Assembly: GCA_028691625.1 (NCBI GenBank)
Contig: JAQUYZ010000117.1
Coordinates: 1 to 6,195, forward strand
From: Eubacteriales bacterium
GTDB lineage: Bacteria; Bacillota; Clostridia; Peptostreptococcales; Anaerovoracaceae
DNA length: 6,195 bases
Direction of reading: 5' to 3'
The number at the start of each line of letters is the position of its first letter. Positions within the stretch are counted from its first letter, which is position 1. Under the pieces are notes generated by a model that saw only the letters and a list, made by a program, of their open reading frames with translations, did not search any database and was not told the DNA's origin. Positions 1-5,922 of this stretch are shown one piece after another. The position numbers were made by a program, and so were the translations under genes.

Positions 1-95
1 TGGTTGATCGGCAGTATCATGCCGTTTTCAAACATTACCTCCGTAATCTCCCCATGGTTTTTCTTAATTTTGATGATCTTAAAATTATCCTTCAT
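1..95 (-). CDS. DUF3892 domain protein, N-terminal part (cut by window edge)
   Basis: Thirty-one codons plus two bases read leftward from an ATG at 95 with no stop before the window edge. The peptide opens MKDNFKIIKIKKN and continues with HGEITEVMFENG, a lysine-rich strand followed by a G-x-I-T-E-V turn and an acidic N-G turn. This is how the small DUF3892 proteins of Bacillota begin (ITAVKK..GEITEV..DNG). An AAGGAG ribosome binding site lies just upstream on the minus strand at about 103-110. That favours ATG 95 over an in-frame ATG at 113, since the site would otherwise be inside the gene. DUF3892 proteins are short, probably cytoplasmic, and of unknown function. Only about a third to a half of the protein is visible, so the family call rests on a short stretch. 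Confidence 0.55.
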   Translation of the reverse strand, partial: MKDNFKIIKIKKNHGEITEVMFENGMILPIN

Positions 96-170
96 CTTGC
101 ATTCTCCTTTCATTTACATTTTTTTTCTTCAGGTCGGGACGTAAGCGTAGCGTGCAGTCTGAAGTTTTTA

Positions 171-200
171 ATTGACGCTGTCAATAAGAGTATTTGTAAA
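171..200 (+). promoter_or_regulatory. Inverted repeat ATTGAC-gct-GTCAAT with a possible promoter
   Basis: A 6-bp inverted repeat with a 3-bp centre (171-185) sits between the divergent DUF3892 and peptidase genes. Its left arm gives a -35-like TTGACG (172-177). This is followed after 17 bp by a -10-like TGTAAA (195-200) on the plus strand. On the minus strand the right arm gives a perfect TTGACA, but I see no good -10 at the right distance. A dyad over a -35 in a divergent spacer is a plausible repressor site. Regulator and function are unknown, and chance is possible at this size. Confidence 0.3.
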
Positions 201-229
201 AGTAAGGAGATCTATACTTCACCTTTGCC

Positions 230-261
230 GAATTCTTTACATAAAATGGAGAGAAGAATTC
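230..261. repeat. Inverted repeat GAATTCTT ... AAGAATTC
   Basis: Two perfect 8-bp arms (230-237 and 254-261) are separated by 16 bp. They lie directly upstream of the extended -10 element at 283-291, about where an activator or repressor would bind. The repeat could also fold as a weak AT-rich stem in a transcript started further upstream. No T-tract follows it, so it is not a terminator. Confidence 0.35.
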
Positions 262-282
262 ATCCGTGAAAATCAAAATCCG

Positions 283-291
283 TGTTATAAT
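283..291 (+). promoter_or_regulatory. Extended -10 promoter TGTTATAAT for the peptidase gene
   Basis: A perfect extended -10 (TG, one base, TATAAT) lies 46 bp before the ATG at 338. No recognisable -35 is present at 16-18 bp upstream, which is typical of extended -10 promoters. A start near 298 would leave a leader of about 40 nt. It would also exclude the longer reading frame beginning at GTG 266, which would then lie upstream of the transcript. The same TGTTATAATG string recurs in front of the VOC gene. Confidence 0.5.
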
Positions 292-337
292 GTTGATTAA
301 TTCGTCAGATCTCAAAACGATGATCAGAAGAGAAGTA

Positions 338-985
338 ATGAAAATGATCGAAAAAGAATTAAAATTTCCCATAGTATATCTTAAGAATACTGTGGTTGGA
401 TATGGTGGAAATCAGGAGTGGTTTTCACAAAATATGAAGAGAAAAGCAGGATGCGGCTGTACCAGCGGGGCAAATTTGGCGGCATATTACGCTTCCAATC
501 ATCATGCTATGGCAGGAATTTACGACGGGAACGTCCAGATGTTCGACCAGGCGGAATACGTCCAGGCCATGGAAGAAATGTACACGTATATGAAACCGGG
601 TTTGCTGGGGTATCCCTATGTGAAGAAATTCGGAAAGCAGTTTGTAAAGTTTTGCAGGGAGTACGGCATCGATGCGGAGGCTGAATTTTGTAATGGGCAT
701 CGTAACAAGGAGGAAGCGTTCGGCTTCGTCAAAGAAAGCATTAATTCCGGTAATCCCGTAGCCCTACTGATCTTATTCCATCGTGCTAACGCCCTGAAAG
801 AAGACAACTGGCACTGGGTAACCATAACCGGATATATTGAAGATGAAAACAACCCCAATGCGGCAGAAATCATTTTCTCAAACTGCGGGGAACGTCAAAC
901 CGTAAGTGCATATCAATTATTTGAAGTTCACCGAAGAAATACGATCCGTATGGTAAGCTTTCGGATTTTAAAGCAGATCGAATGA
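338..985 (+). CDS. Papain/C39-like cysteine peptidase-fold protein
   Basis: The 215-residue protein has the layout of a papain-like/C39-like cysteine peptidase. A Q26 after a G-G-N turn could form the oxyanion hole. A GCGCTSGAN motif carries the likely nucleophile C39, with C41 as the alternative, at the head of a helix (to about residue 52). H159 lies in the strand NWHWVTITGY. N182 lies in the strand IIFSNCG, where papain-type enzymes have the third catalytic residue. There is no signal peptide, membrane segment or fused ABC transporter, so it is probably cytoplasmic and not a bacteriocin exporter domain. I place the start at ATG 338 because a purine-rich AGAAGAGAAG lies just before it and the promoter at 283-291 excludes GTG 266; ATG 344 is also possible. 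It may be a peptidase, an amidase-like or transglutaminase-like enzyme, or inactive. The substrate is unknown. It is transcribed alone and converges with the next gene. Confidence 0.72.
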   Translation: MKMIEKELKFPIVYLKNTVVGYGGNQEWFSQNMKRKAGCGCTSGANLAAYYASNHHAMAGIYDGNVQMFDQAEYVQAMEEMYTYMKPGLLGYPYVKKFGKQFVKFCREYGIDAEAEFCNGHRNKEEAFGFVKESINSGNPVALLILFHRANALKEDNWHWVTITGYIEDENNPNAAEIIFSNCGERQTVSAYQLFEVHRRNTIRMVSFRILKQIE

Positions 986-987
986 TC

Positions 988-1599
988 CTATTCAACGACG
1001 GCAACCGTTTCTCCAACCGATTGAAATTCCCTGTCATATTTGATCTGAAATTTGAATTTATATTGCCCGGGGAGAGAATATGTCATGTTTTCGACAGGAA
1101 TATATGCGATCAATCCGCGTTTGTCAATCATCTGAGTTTCAACCGCTGAGGTTCCGACCACACCGCCCTTTGGATCATAAACAGCAATGCGGTATTCATA
1201 GGCCCTTCTTTCCATCGGGCCGATTTCCACATACAGATTTTCCCATCGATCTGAGCCGGTTGTATTAAAATAGCTTCCGGCTCCTTTGATTGTCAGGCCT
1301 TCCTTCTCTTCGATCACGTCTCCTACAAAGATCATATTGATGGAAGGTTTTATGATCGTTGCTGTCTGCGTTTTCTGGTCCCATTGCACAACACTGTTCA
1401 TCGCTTCGGTGACAGACCTAACCGGCAGCAGGGTTCTGCTGTCAAACAGGATCGCAGGCACGTCAGAAGTTATTTTGATGCCATTCAGGTTGACATTGGC
1501 GATTGGAAACCCTTTATATAAACCGTTGACATTAGCCGCAAAGATTACTCCGGTTGACAGTATGGCTATTACGAACAGGATCGTTATGATTCGCCTCAT
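988..1599 (-). CDS. Exported protein with copper amine oxidase N-terminal (stalk) domain
   Basis: The 203-residue product starts with a classic signal peptide: MRR, then a hydrophobic stretch to about residue 20, with likely cleavage after IFAA at residues 19-22. Residues about 25-85 match the copper amine oxidase N-terminal domain (PF07833), including NLNGIKI, the DSRTLLPVRSVTEAM core and VQWDQKTQTATI. This domain is a non-catalytic stalk that is widespread in secreted proteins of Bacillota; no copper-amine-oxidase catalytic domain is present. Residues about 88-203 are rich in predicted beta strands (YEYRIAVYD, GQYKFKFQIKYD) and resemble an Ig-like sandwich, but I do not recognise a named family. 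A strong AAGGAGGA site lies six bases before the ATG. It probably acts outside the membrane or at the cell wall. Its stop codon is two bases from that of the convergent peptidase gene, with no terminator between them. Confidence 0.85.
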   Translation of the reverse strand: MRRIITILFVIAILSTGVIFAANVNGLYKGFPIANVNLNGIKITSDVPAILFDSRTLLPVRSVTEAMNSVVQWDQKTQTATIIKPSINMIFVGDVIEEKEGLTIKGAGSYFNTTGSDRWENLYVEIGPMERRAYEYRIAVYDPKGGVVGTSAVETQMIDKRGLIAYIPVENMTYSLPGQYKFKFQIKYDREFQSVGETVAVVE

Positions 1600-1636
1600 T
1601 CAATATCCTCCTTGCTTGTATTATTAATACAATTTC

Positions 1637-1645
1637 ATTTTAGCA
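1637..1645 (-). promoter_or_regulatory. Extended -10 (TGCTAAAAT) for the stalk-domain gene
   Basis: Read on the minus strand, TGC-TAAAAT lies about 40 bp upstream of the ATG at 1599. It differs from the consensus TATAAT at one base and carries the TG extension. No clear -35 is seen at the expected distance. Position and AT-rich surroundings support it, but there is no further evidence. Confidence 0.3.
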
Positions 1646-1675
1646 TAGGGGCTTCATCGAGTATACGAACAATAA

Positions 1676-1705
1676 TTACCTGAAACACATAAAACCTGTT
1701 ATAAT
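1676..1705 (+). promoter_or_regulatory. Promoter for the VOC gene (TTACCT - 18 bp - TATAAT, extended)
   Basis: A perfect extended -10 TGTTATAAT (1697-1705) has a weak -35-like TTACCT 18 bp upstream. Transcription would start near 1712 and leave a leader of about 70 nt before ATG 1783. This is the best candidate promoter for the rightward gene run. It lies back to back with the candidate leftward promoter at 1637-1645. Confidence 0.55.
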
Positions 1706-1782
1706 GATTCCGGTAATACTACAAAACGAGCTGATCCGGAAAGGTCCTGAAAAAGGATGGATTTGAAAAGGAGGTTGGTGAT

Positions 1783-2238
1783 ATGGCAACACGTTATGTA
1801 CATACAAACATCATTGCAAAGGACTGGAAGAAGTTGTCGCAGTTCTATCAAAAGGTACTGCACTGCAAGCCGATCAATCAGAATCGGGATTTGAAGGGAG
1901 AATGGCTCGACAAGCTGACCGGAATTCCGTCCGTACATATTCAGGGAGAACATTTATTGCTGCCCGATTATTCCGAGGATCATCCCACGCTGGAAATCTT
2001 CTCGTACTCACAAGAGGAACACAACAGTTCGAAAAAGATCAATCATCTCGGTTTCAGCCATCTGGCCTTTGAGGTGGATGATGTTCGGGGAACCTTGAAG
2101 GAAATCATTTTGGAAGGCGGAGGGCAGTTGGGTGAAGTAGTCGAGGCAGCCTATCCGGATAATATAAAGGCAACCTTTGTCTATGCGAAGGATATCGAAG
2201 GAAATATAATTGAATTGCAAAGCTGGCAGAAAATCTGA
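1783..2238 (+). CDS. VOC-family (glyoxalase/bleomycin-resistance/dioxygenase fold) protein
   Basis: The 151-residue single-domain protein has the paired beta-alpha-beta-beta-beta modules of the vicinal oxygen chelate superfamily. The four positions that bind the metal in this fold are all filled: H7 (strand YVHTNIIA), E71 (TLEIFSY), H93 (FSHLAFEVDD) and E144 (GNIIELQSW). The second module shows the usual sequence: FEVDDV, a helix ending in GGG, then a strand and DIEGNIIEL. An intact H/E/H/E site argues for an active metalloenzyme (glyoxalase-, epimerase- or thiol-transferase-like) and not a purely binding, metal-free resistance protein. The substrate cannot be read from the sequence. It is cytoplasmic, with no signal peptide. 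An AAGGAGG site lies eight bases before the ATG. It heads a run of five same-strand genes, 76 bp before the next, and may be on its own transcript or share one with them. Confidence 0.88.
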   Translation: MATRYVHTNIIAKDWKKLSQFYQKVLHCKPINQNRDLKGEWLDKLTGIPSVHIQGEHLLLPDYSEDHPTLEIFSYSQEEHNSSKKINHLGFSHLAFEVDDVRGTLKEIILEGGGQLGEVVEAAYPDNIKATFVYAKDIEGNIIELQSWQKI

Positions 2239-2244
2239 TAAACT
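2215..2244 (+). promoter_or_regulatory. Possible promoter for the DUF3795-yccF unit (TTGCAA - 18 bp - TAAACT)
   Basis: A -35-like TTGCAA at the end of the VOC gene is followed after 18 bp by TAAACT (2239-2244) with a TG one base upstream of it. Each hexamer matches the consensus at four of six positions. Its place just before the DUF3795 start region makes it plausible, but readthrough from the VOC promoter would serve equally well. Confidence 0.25.
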
Positions 2245-2314
2245 GGATGGAAATGGATTCCAATTACTTACTCTGACCACGGAACACTTTTACAAAGGGG
2301 ATGGGTGATGTAAA

Positions 2315-2728
2315 TTGAATATAAGTATGAATAAGATATCGATTGCACCGTGTGGCATGAACTGCGCGATCTGTTTGGGTTATTTAAGGGAGAAGAACAA
2401 ATGCAGTGGATGCAATTCGATTGATGGCAGTATGCCGAATTACTGCGGAAAATGTATTATCAGAAAATGCAAAACCATAGCGGATAACAAATCAGGGTTC
2501 TGCTACGAGTGCGGGAAATATCCCTGCTTGCGGCTGCGGCAGCTGGATAAGAGGTACAGGACAAGATACGGAATGAGCATGCTTGAAAATCTGACTCATA
2601 TCAGGGATTTTGGCATAGATGATTTCCTTCGCAAGGAAGAGGAACGATGGAAATGCAAATCATGCGGGGCTACAGTCTGCGTTCACAGAAAGTTCTGTCT
2701 GCACTGTAAGGAACCAAGAGGTGAATAA
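2315..2728 (+). CDS. Cysteine-rich DUF3795 protein
   Basis: The 137-residue protein has 16 cysteines. The N-terminal part (residues 8-75) carries the DUF3795 pattern: IAPCGMNCAIC (C13, C17, C20), CSGC (C30, C33), CGKC..KC (C44, C47, C52), then FCYECGKYPC (C63, C66, C71). A basic helix at about 73-111 links it to a zinc-ribbon-like C-terminal module, with CKSC (C114, C117), CVHRKFC and a final C128-x2-C131. The cysteine spacing suggests bound zinc or iron-sulfur clusters; DUF3795 has no firmly assigned function. I keep the TTG start at 2315 because GGTGA sits six bases before it, while ATG 2327 (four codons later) has no ribosome binding site. The next gene, yccF, starts 11 bp after its stop, so the two are an operon. 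No signal peptide or membrane segment is seen. Confidence 0.85.
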   Translation: MNISMNKISIAPCGMNCAICLGYLREKNKCSGCNSIDGSMPNYCGKCIIRKCKTIADNKSGFCYECGKYPCLRLRQLDKRYRTRYGMSMLENLTHIRDFGIDDFLRKEEERWKCKSCGATVCVHRKFCLHCKEPRGE

Positions 2729-2739
2729 GGGGTGAAGGT

Positions 2740-3117
2740 ATGAGTTTCATAGGCAATATTATCTGGCTTGTATTAGGCGGAATTATAGGGGCAGTCGTAT
2801 GGTTCCTGGCCGGAGTTCTGTTGTGTATAACGATCATCGGGCTGCCTTTCGGAATTCAATGCTTTAAAATTGCGGGCTTCGTGCTCTGGCCCTTTGGAAG
2901 GGAAGTTGAGATTGGAAATTTCGGCGCCTGCGGACTGATTCTCAACCTCCTATGGATACTGTTCTTTGGCTGGGAATTGGCCTGCTTCCATGTTGTGGTT
3001 GGTGCGATCTTCTGTATTACGATCATAGGAATCCCATTTGGAATCCAGCATTTCAAGCTGTCTATGCTCGGGCTGGTGCCCTTCGGAGCAAGGATCTATG
3101 GTCTGGGAATAATATAA
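2740..3117 (+). CDS. yccF: YccF-family inner-membrane protein
   Basis: The 125-residue protein is almost wholly hydrophobic and shows the internal duplication of the YccF family (PF03733, formerly DUF307). The first copy has CITIIGLPFGIQCFK (29-43) followed by LWPFGREV (49-56). The second has CITIIGIPFGIQHFK (92-106) followed by LVPFGARI (112-119). Between them, residues about 60-91 form membrane helices with WILFFGWELACFH. Length and motifs fit a complete YccF. It should be an integral membrane protein; the family's role is not established. A GGGGTGA ribosome binding site precedes the ATG, and the gap to the DUF3795 stop is 11 bp, which indicates co-transcription. No terminator follows, so transcription may continue into the HAD gene 78 bp downstream. 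Confidence 0.92.
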   Translation: MSFIGNIIWLVLGGIIGAVVWFLAGVLLCITIIGLPFGIQCFKIAGFVLWPFGREVEIGNFGACGLILNLLWILFFGWELACFHVVVGAIFCITIIGIPFGIQHFKLSMLGLVPFGARIYGLGII

Positions 3118-3195
3118 CCCTCATAGTATAAATTATGGATCGTCATATGTTATGAGTAGAAATAATAAAATTTTAGCGCTTAGGAGGTAACCCAA

Positions 3196-3930
3196 ATGAA
3201 GAAGACGGCTGCTTTTTTTGATATTGACGGAACCATTTCGCGGGAAGGACTGATCAGTGAAATGTTTAAAAAGATGATCAAATACGAACTGATTGAAAAC
3301 AGTAAGTGGTATCGTGAGGTTGAGCCGGCGTTTATCCAGTGGAACAAACGTCTGGGTGATTATGACCTGTATCTGCAGAAAATGGTTGATATTTATTCTG
3401 AGACGGTCAAGTTTACAAATCCCTTTCATATTTCTTACATTGCGCAAAAAGTGATTGAACAAAAGGGAGAACGCGTTTACACTTATTCTCGGGAGAGAAT
3501 TAAATGGCACAAGGATCAGGGGCATATCGTCATTGCGATTTCAGGTTCGCCGGTGGAGCTCGTGCGTGAAATGTCCGCAATGTATGGAATGGATGACTAC
3601 AGGGGCACCACCTATGAAATCGGCCGCGATGGATTTTACACCGGAAAAATCGTTCCTATGTGGGATTCCAGGAGCAAGGAGAAGGCGGTAGCCGAAATGG
3701 CTGAGAAACATCAAATCGATTTGCCGGCTAGCTATGCGTATGGAGATACGTCAGGGGACTTCTCTATGCTGAAGCTGGTGGGAAACCCCTATGCGATCAA
3801 CCCTACCAGGGAATTGATTACAAATATCCTGAAGGATGACTGTCTGAAAAACGACGTAACGGTAATTGTTGAACGAAAAGACGTCACCTACCGAATGAAT
3901 CTTGATTCTCTTCATCTCGTGGATCAGTAA
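3196..3930 (+). CDS. HAD-IB family phosphatase (SerB-like hydrolase)
   Basis: The 244-residue protein is a complete haloacid dehalogenase-superfamily hydrolase of subfamily IB. Motif I is FFDIDGTI, with nucleophile D9 and acid/base D11. An alpha-helical C1 cap spans about residues 17-90. Motif II is VIAISGSP with S116. Motif III is the lysine in [10 protein letters not shown] (K163, or K161). Motif IV is [11 protein letters not shown] with D184 and D188, followed by the GNPYAINP segment typical of the phosphoserine-phosphatase-like HAD-IB group. All Mg-binding and catalytic residues are present, so it should be an active phosphomonoesterase in the cytoplasm. The substrate is not defined: related proteins act on phosphoserine, lysophosphatidic acid or sugar phosphates. 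An AGGAGG site lies eight bases before ATG. The gene is 32 bp upstream of uppP, so the pair is probably co-transcribed. Confidence 0.9.
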   Translation: MKKTAAFFDIDGTISREGLISEMFKKMIKYELIENSKWYREVEPAFIQWNKRLGDYDLYLQKMVDIYSETVKFTNPFHISYIAQKVIEQKGERVYTYSRERIKWHKDQGHIVIAISGSPVELVREMSAMYGMDDYRGTTYEIGRDGFYTGKIVPMWDSRSKEKAVAEMAEKHQIDLPASYAYGDTSGDFSMLKLVGNPYAINPTRELITNILKDDCLKNDVTVIVERKDVTYRMNLDSLHLVDQ

Positions 3931-3962
3931 CAGCTCAGAAAATATTGATGGAGGTAACTATC

Positions 3963-4784
3963 TTGTTTATTGAACTATTAAAGGCAGCCGTTTTGGGCAT
4001 CGTTGAAGGGATCACCGAATGGCTTCCCATCAGCAGCACCGGACATATGATTCTGGTGGAGGAATTTATTAAGCTGAATACTTCAGATGCATTTCAGGAA
4101 ATGTTTCGCGTTGTGATTCAATTAGGCGCCATTCTTGCGGTTGTGCTTCTTTATTTCAACAAATTAAATCCGCTTACGCCGAGGAAATCGTTACAGCAAA
4201 AAAAAGATACCATGGCGATATGGTATAAGGTGGTCATTGGCGTTCTGCCGGCAGCGGTTATCGGTATACCTCTGGATGACTGGTTGGATGAGCATTTATA
4301 TAACTATCAGACTGTGGCGCTGATGCTGGTCGTATATGGTGTCTTGTTTATTATCATCGAAAATCACAACAAGGGCCGTGCTGCGCTGGTGCAGACCTTT
4401 CATCAGCTGAGTTACAAAACGGCATTTTTGATCGGTATGTTTCAGGTGCTTTCGCTGATCCCGGGAACATCACGTTCCGGCGCAACCATATTGGGTGCCA
4501 TCCTGATCGGCACATCCCGAACGCTAGCGGCAGAGTATTCCTTCTTCCTTTCCATACCGGTCATGTTCGGAGCAAGCGCCATCAAGCTGCTGAAATTCGG
4601 ATTTGACTTTACCGGTGAGGAAATGATGATTCTTCTTGCCGGCATGCTCGTTTCCTTCGTTGTATCTATTATCGCGATCCGTTTCCTGCTGGGATATATC
4701 AAGACAAATGACTTTAAAGCCTTCGGCTGGTATCGTATTATTCTTGGTGTTCTTGTGATGGGGTATTTTCTTTTATTTGACTAA
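3963..4784 (+). CDS. uppP: Undecaprenyl-diphosphatase (BacA/UppP)
   Basis: This integral membrane enzyme removes a phosphate from undecaprenyl diphosphate, recycling the lipid carrier for peptidoglycan and other wall polymers; extra copies give bacitracin tolerance. Both family signatures are intact. One is [17 protein letters not shown] with E15, E19, S25 and H28; the other is PGTSRSGAT with R171. These match the catalytic residues known for Escherichia coli UppP. About seven to eight hydrophobic helices follow the usual pattern. I place the start at TTG 3963, giving 273 residues and an N-terminus [12 protein letters not shown] that fits the family. GGAGGT (3950-3955) lies seven bases upstream. 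The longer frame from TTG 3945 or ATG 3948 would begin before or within the ribosome binding site. The last 47 bp overlap the 3' end of the opposite-strand transporter gene, and no terminator is visible after the stop. Confidence 0.97.
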   Translation: MFIELLKAAVLGIVEGITEWLPISSTGHMILVEEFIKLNTSDAFQEMFRVVIQLGAILAVVLLYFNKLNPLTPRKSLQQKKDTMAIWYKVVIGVLPAAVIGIPLDDWLDEHLYNYQTVALMLVVYGVLFIIIENHNKGRAALVQTFHQLSYKTAFLIGMFQVLSLIPGTSRSGATILGAILIGTSRTLAAEYSFFLSIPVMFGASAIKLLKFGFDFTGEEMMILLAGMLVSFVVSIIAIRFLLGYIKTNDFKAFGWYRIILGVLVMGYFLLFD

Positions 4785-5766
4785 GATGCACATCAGGTTG
4801 ACTGTGCGAATCAGTTTGACTGAGAGACACACAGGTTTGGCATAATGACAGGTCTGCCTTATTGGGTGACACATATGTCACGACGTTGGAATCGGTACGC
4901 TTGCTCTCTCCCAGTTCCATGTAAATCATTCCTGAAAAGATCATAGCGCCGCCAATGATCCCGTTCACCCCAAGTTGATCGCCCAAAAGGAATGCGGAAA
5001 ACAATGCACCGCTGACCGGTTCAATGGAGAGGATCACGCCGGCTCGGGCAGAGCTGATATATCTTTGACAGGCACACAACAGAACGAACGCGGCCGCTGT
5101 ACAGAACACGGAAAGGAAAACCATAACGCTCCAATGGAACGGCGTGATCGTTTCCGGAAAATCCTCAAGAAAAATGGCTGCAGCAAAGGACCAGACAGAG
5201 ATAAATAACAATTGTACTGTTGCAAGCATCGCAGGATCCTGGTTCTTGGCGACTCTGCCGGTAATGACGACATGTGCGGCTCCGGTAACGGAGCAGCCCA
5301 TGCAGATTAAATCTCCTGCAGAAAGATAAAATCCCATTCCACTGGTATAGGAAATCATGAATAAGCCTGCCGTACAGATCAGAATGCTGATGGTAACTCT
5401 GTTGCTGATCTTTTCCTTATAAAAAAGCCGCAGTATGACAGGAATGACCAGCAAGCCAAGACAGCTGAAAAAGGAAGCTTTTGCCGATGTGGTATATTTG
5501 ATTCCAAGGGTTGCGCATACATAGCACAGAAACAAGAAGATCGACAAAAGGAAGGCACTGCTGATCAGTGCCTTGTTTATTTCTTTCAGTCTCCTGAAAA
5601 ACAGGATGCAAAGCAGAACGGCTGCCATGAAAAAGCGCAGTCCGATCAGATAAAAGGTTGGAATGGTGTCCGACACCACCTTCAGGGCAGGAAACCCCAA
5701 ACCCCAAAATAATGCTACGAAAATAAGGCCGTAGGTGCCAAGTGTTTCTTTCTTAATATGCTTCAT
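4738..5766 (-). CDS. EamA/DMT-family transporter with unusual C-terminal tail
   Basis: The 342-residue protein has the ten-helix, two-repeat architecture of EamA (DUF6) drug/metabolite transporters. Helix 1 ends in [11 protein letters not shown] (20-30), and the first repeat runs to about residue 140. The second repeat (about 148-285) contains the signature [18 protein letters not shown] (234-251) and ends in GMIYMELG. These are inner-membrane exporters or importers of metabolites or amino acids; the substrate cannot be predicted. Family members usually stop near residue 290-300. Here a hydrophilic tail of about 56 residues (287-342) continues, rich in Ser, Gln and Asp, with short repeats ([12 protein letters not shown]). 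Its last 15 residues are encoded antisense to the end of uppP. The tail looks like extension through intergenic DNA after loss of an earlier stop. An AAAGGTGG site lies six bases before the ATG. Confidence 0.9.
   Translation of the reverse strand: MKHIKKETLGTYGLIFVALFWGLGFPALKVVSDTIPTFYLIGLRFFMAAVLLCILFFRRLKEINKALISSAFLLSIFLFLCYVCATLGIKYTTSAKASFFSCLGLLVIPVILRLFYKEKISNRVTISILICTAGLFMISYTSGMGFYLSAGDLICMGCSVTGAAHVVITGRVAKNQDPAMLATVQLLFISVWSFAAAIFLEDFPETITPFHWSVMVFLSVFCTAAAFVLLCACQRYISSARAGVILSIEPVSGALFSAFLLGDQLGVNGIIGGAMIFSGMIYMELGESKRTDSNVVTYVSPNKADLSLCQTCVSLSQTDSHSQPDVHLSQIKENTPSQEHQE
4776..4839. repeat. Degenerate tandem repeat at the uppP/eamA 3' junction
   Basis: Two adjacent 18-bp units (4792-4809 and 4810-4827) match at 15 of 18 positions. 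The core TTGACT recurs at 4777, 4798 and 4816, and a weaker copy (AGGTTTGG) follows at about 4833-4840. The first copy contains the uppP stop codon (TTTGACTAA). The array is therefore probably a local duplication seeded at the end of uppP. On the minus strand it encodes the [12 protein letters not shown] part of the transporter tail, and the unit length of 18 or 21 bp preserves that reading frame. Confidence 0.6.
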
Positions 5767-5788
5767 TCAATACCACCTTTACAGTATT

Positions 5789-5817
5789 ATTATAGCTTAT
5801 ATTTCTATTTTATTAAA
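5789..5817 (-). promoter_or_regulatory. Possible promoter of the EamA gene (TTTAAT - 17 bp - TATAAT)
   Basis: On the minus strand a perfect TATAAT (plus positions 5789-5794) lies 22 bp before the ATG at 5766. A weak -35-like TTTAAT (5812-5817) lies 17 bp further upstream. The implied transcript would have a leader of only about 15 nt, just long enough to hold the ribosome binding site. Confidence 0.4.
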
Positions 5818-5874
5818 TAAATATTTAATTGCATCGGAAAAATCTGCAACAGCCTTGCGCAGATAATCAATCAT
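5797..5874 (-). other. Possible 25-residue micro-ORF upstream of the EamA gene
   Basis: An ATG at 5874 opens a 25-codon frame ending in TAA at 5797. The peptide begins MIDYLRKAVADFSDA and ends in NKIEI. It alternates hydrophobic and charged residues like an amphipathic helix. The frame stays open upstream of the ATG for about 20 more codons, back to about 5936, so it may instead be the C-terminal remnant of a decayed gene. No ribosome binding site precedes the ATG. I cannot call it expressed. Confidence 0.15.
5812..5829. promoter_or_regulatory. AT-only palindrome over the EamA -35
   Basis: ATTAAATA-aa-TATTTAAT is a perfect 8-bp inverted repeat with a 2-bp centre. It overlaps the candidate -35 of the transporter gene, so it is placed like an operator. 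Because it consists only of A and T in an AT-rich spacer, chance is a serious alternative. Confidence 0.25.
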
Positions 5875-5922
5875 GTGTTCGGCAAAGTAATAGGGCCTTT
5901 CTATCCGGTTAATCAGTAATTC

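Noticed and set aside
266..337. N-terminal extension of the peptidase from GTG 266
   Set aside because: The stretch contains the extended -10 promoter at 283-291 and has no ribosome binding site before the GTG. The family-like sequence begins after residue 24 of that frame.
2301..2318. Mini-cistron ATG GGT GAT GTA AAT TGA overlapping the DUF3795 TTG start
   Set aside because: The GGGG ahead of its ATG leaves no spacer for a ribosome, and a five-codon frame can arise easily by chance.
4442..4702. Open frame on the minus strand inside uppP, and similar frames opposite yccF, the HAD gene and the peptidase
   Set aside because: They are shadows of well-supported genes with no ribosome binding sites and no domain-like sequence.
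4866..4881. Hairpin GTGACA-cata-TGTCAC near the uppP end as a terminator
   Set aside because: The 6-bp stem has no following T-tract on either strand and lies inside the transporter reading frame.
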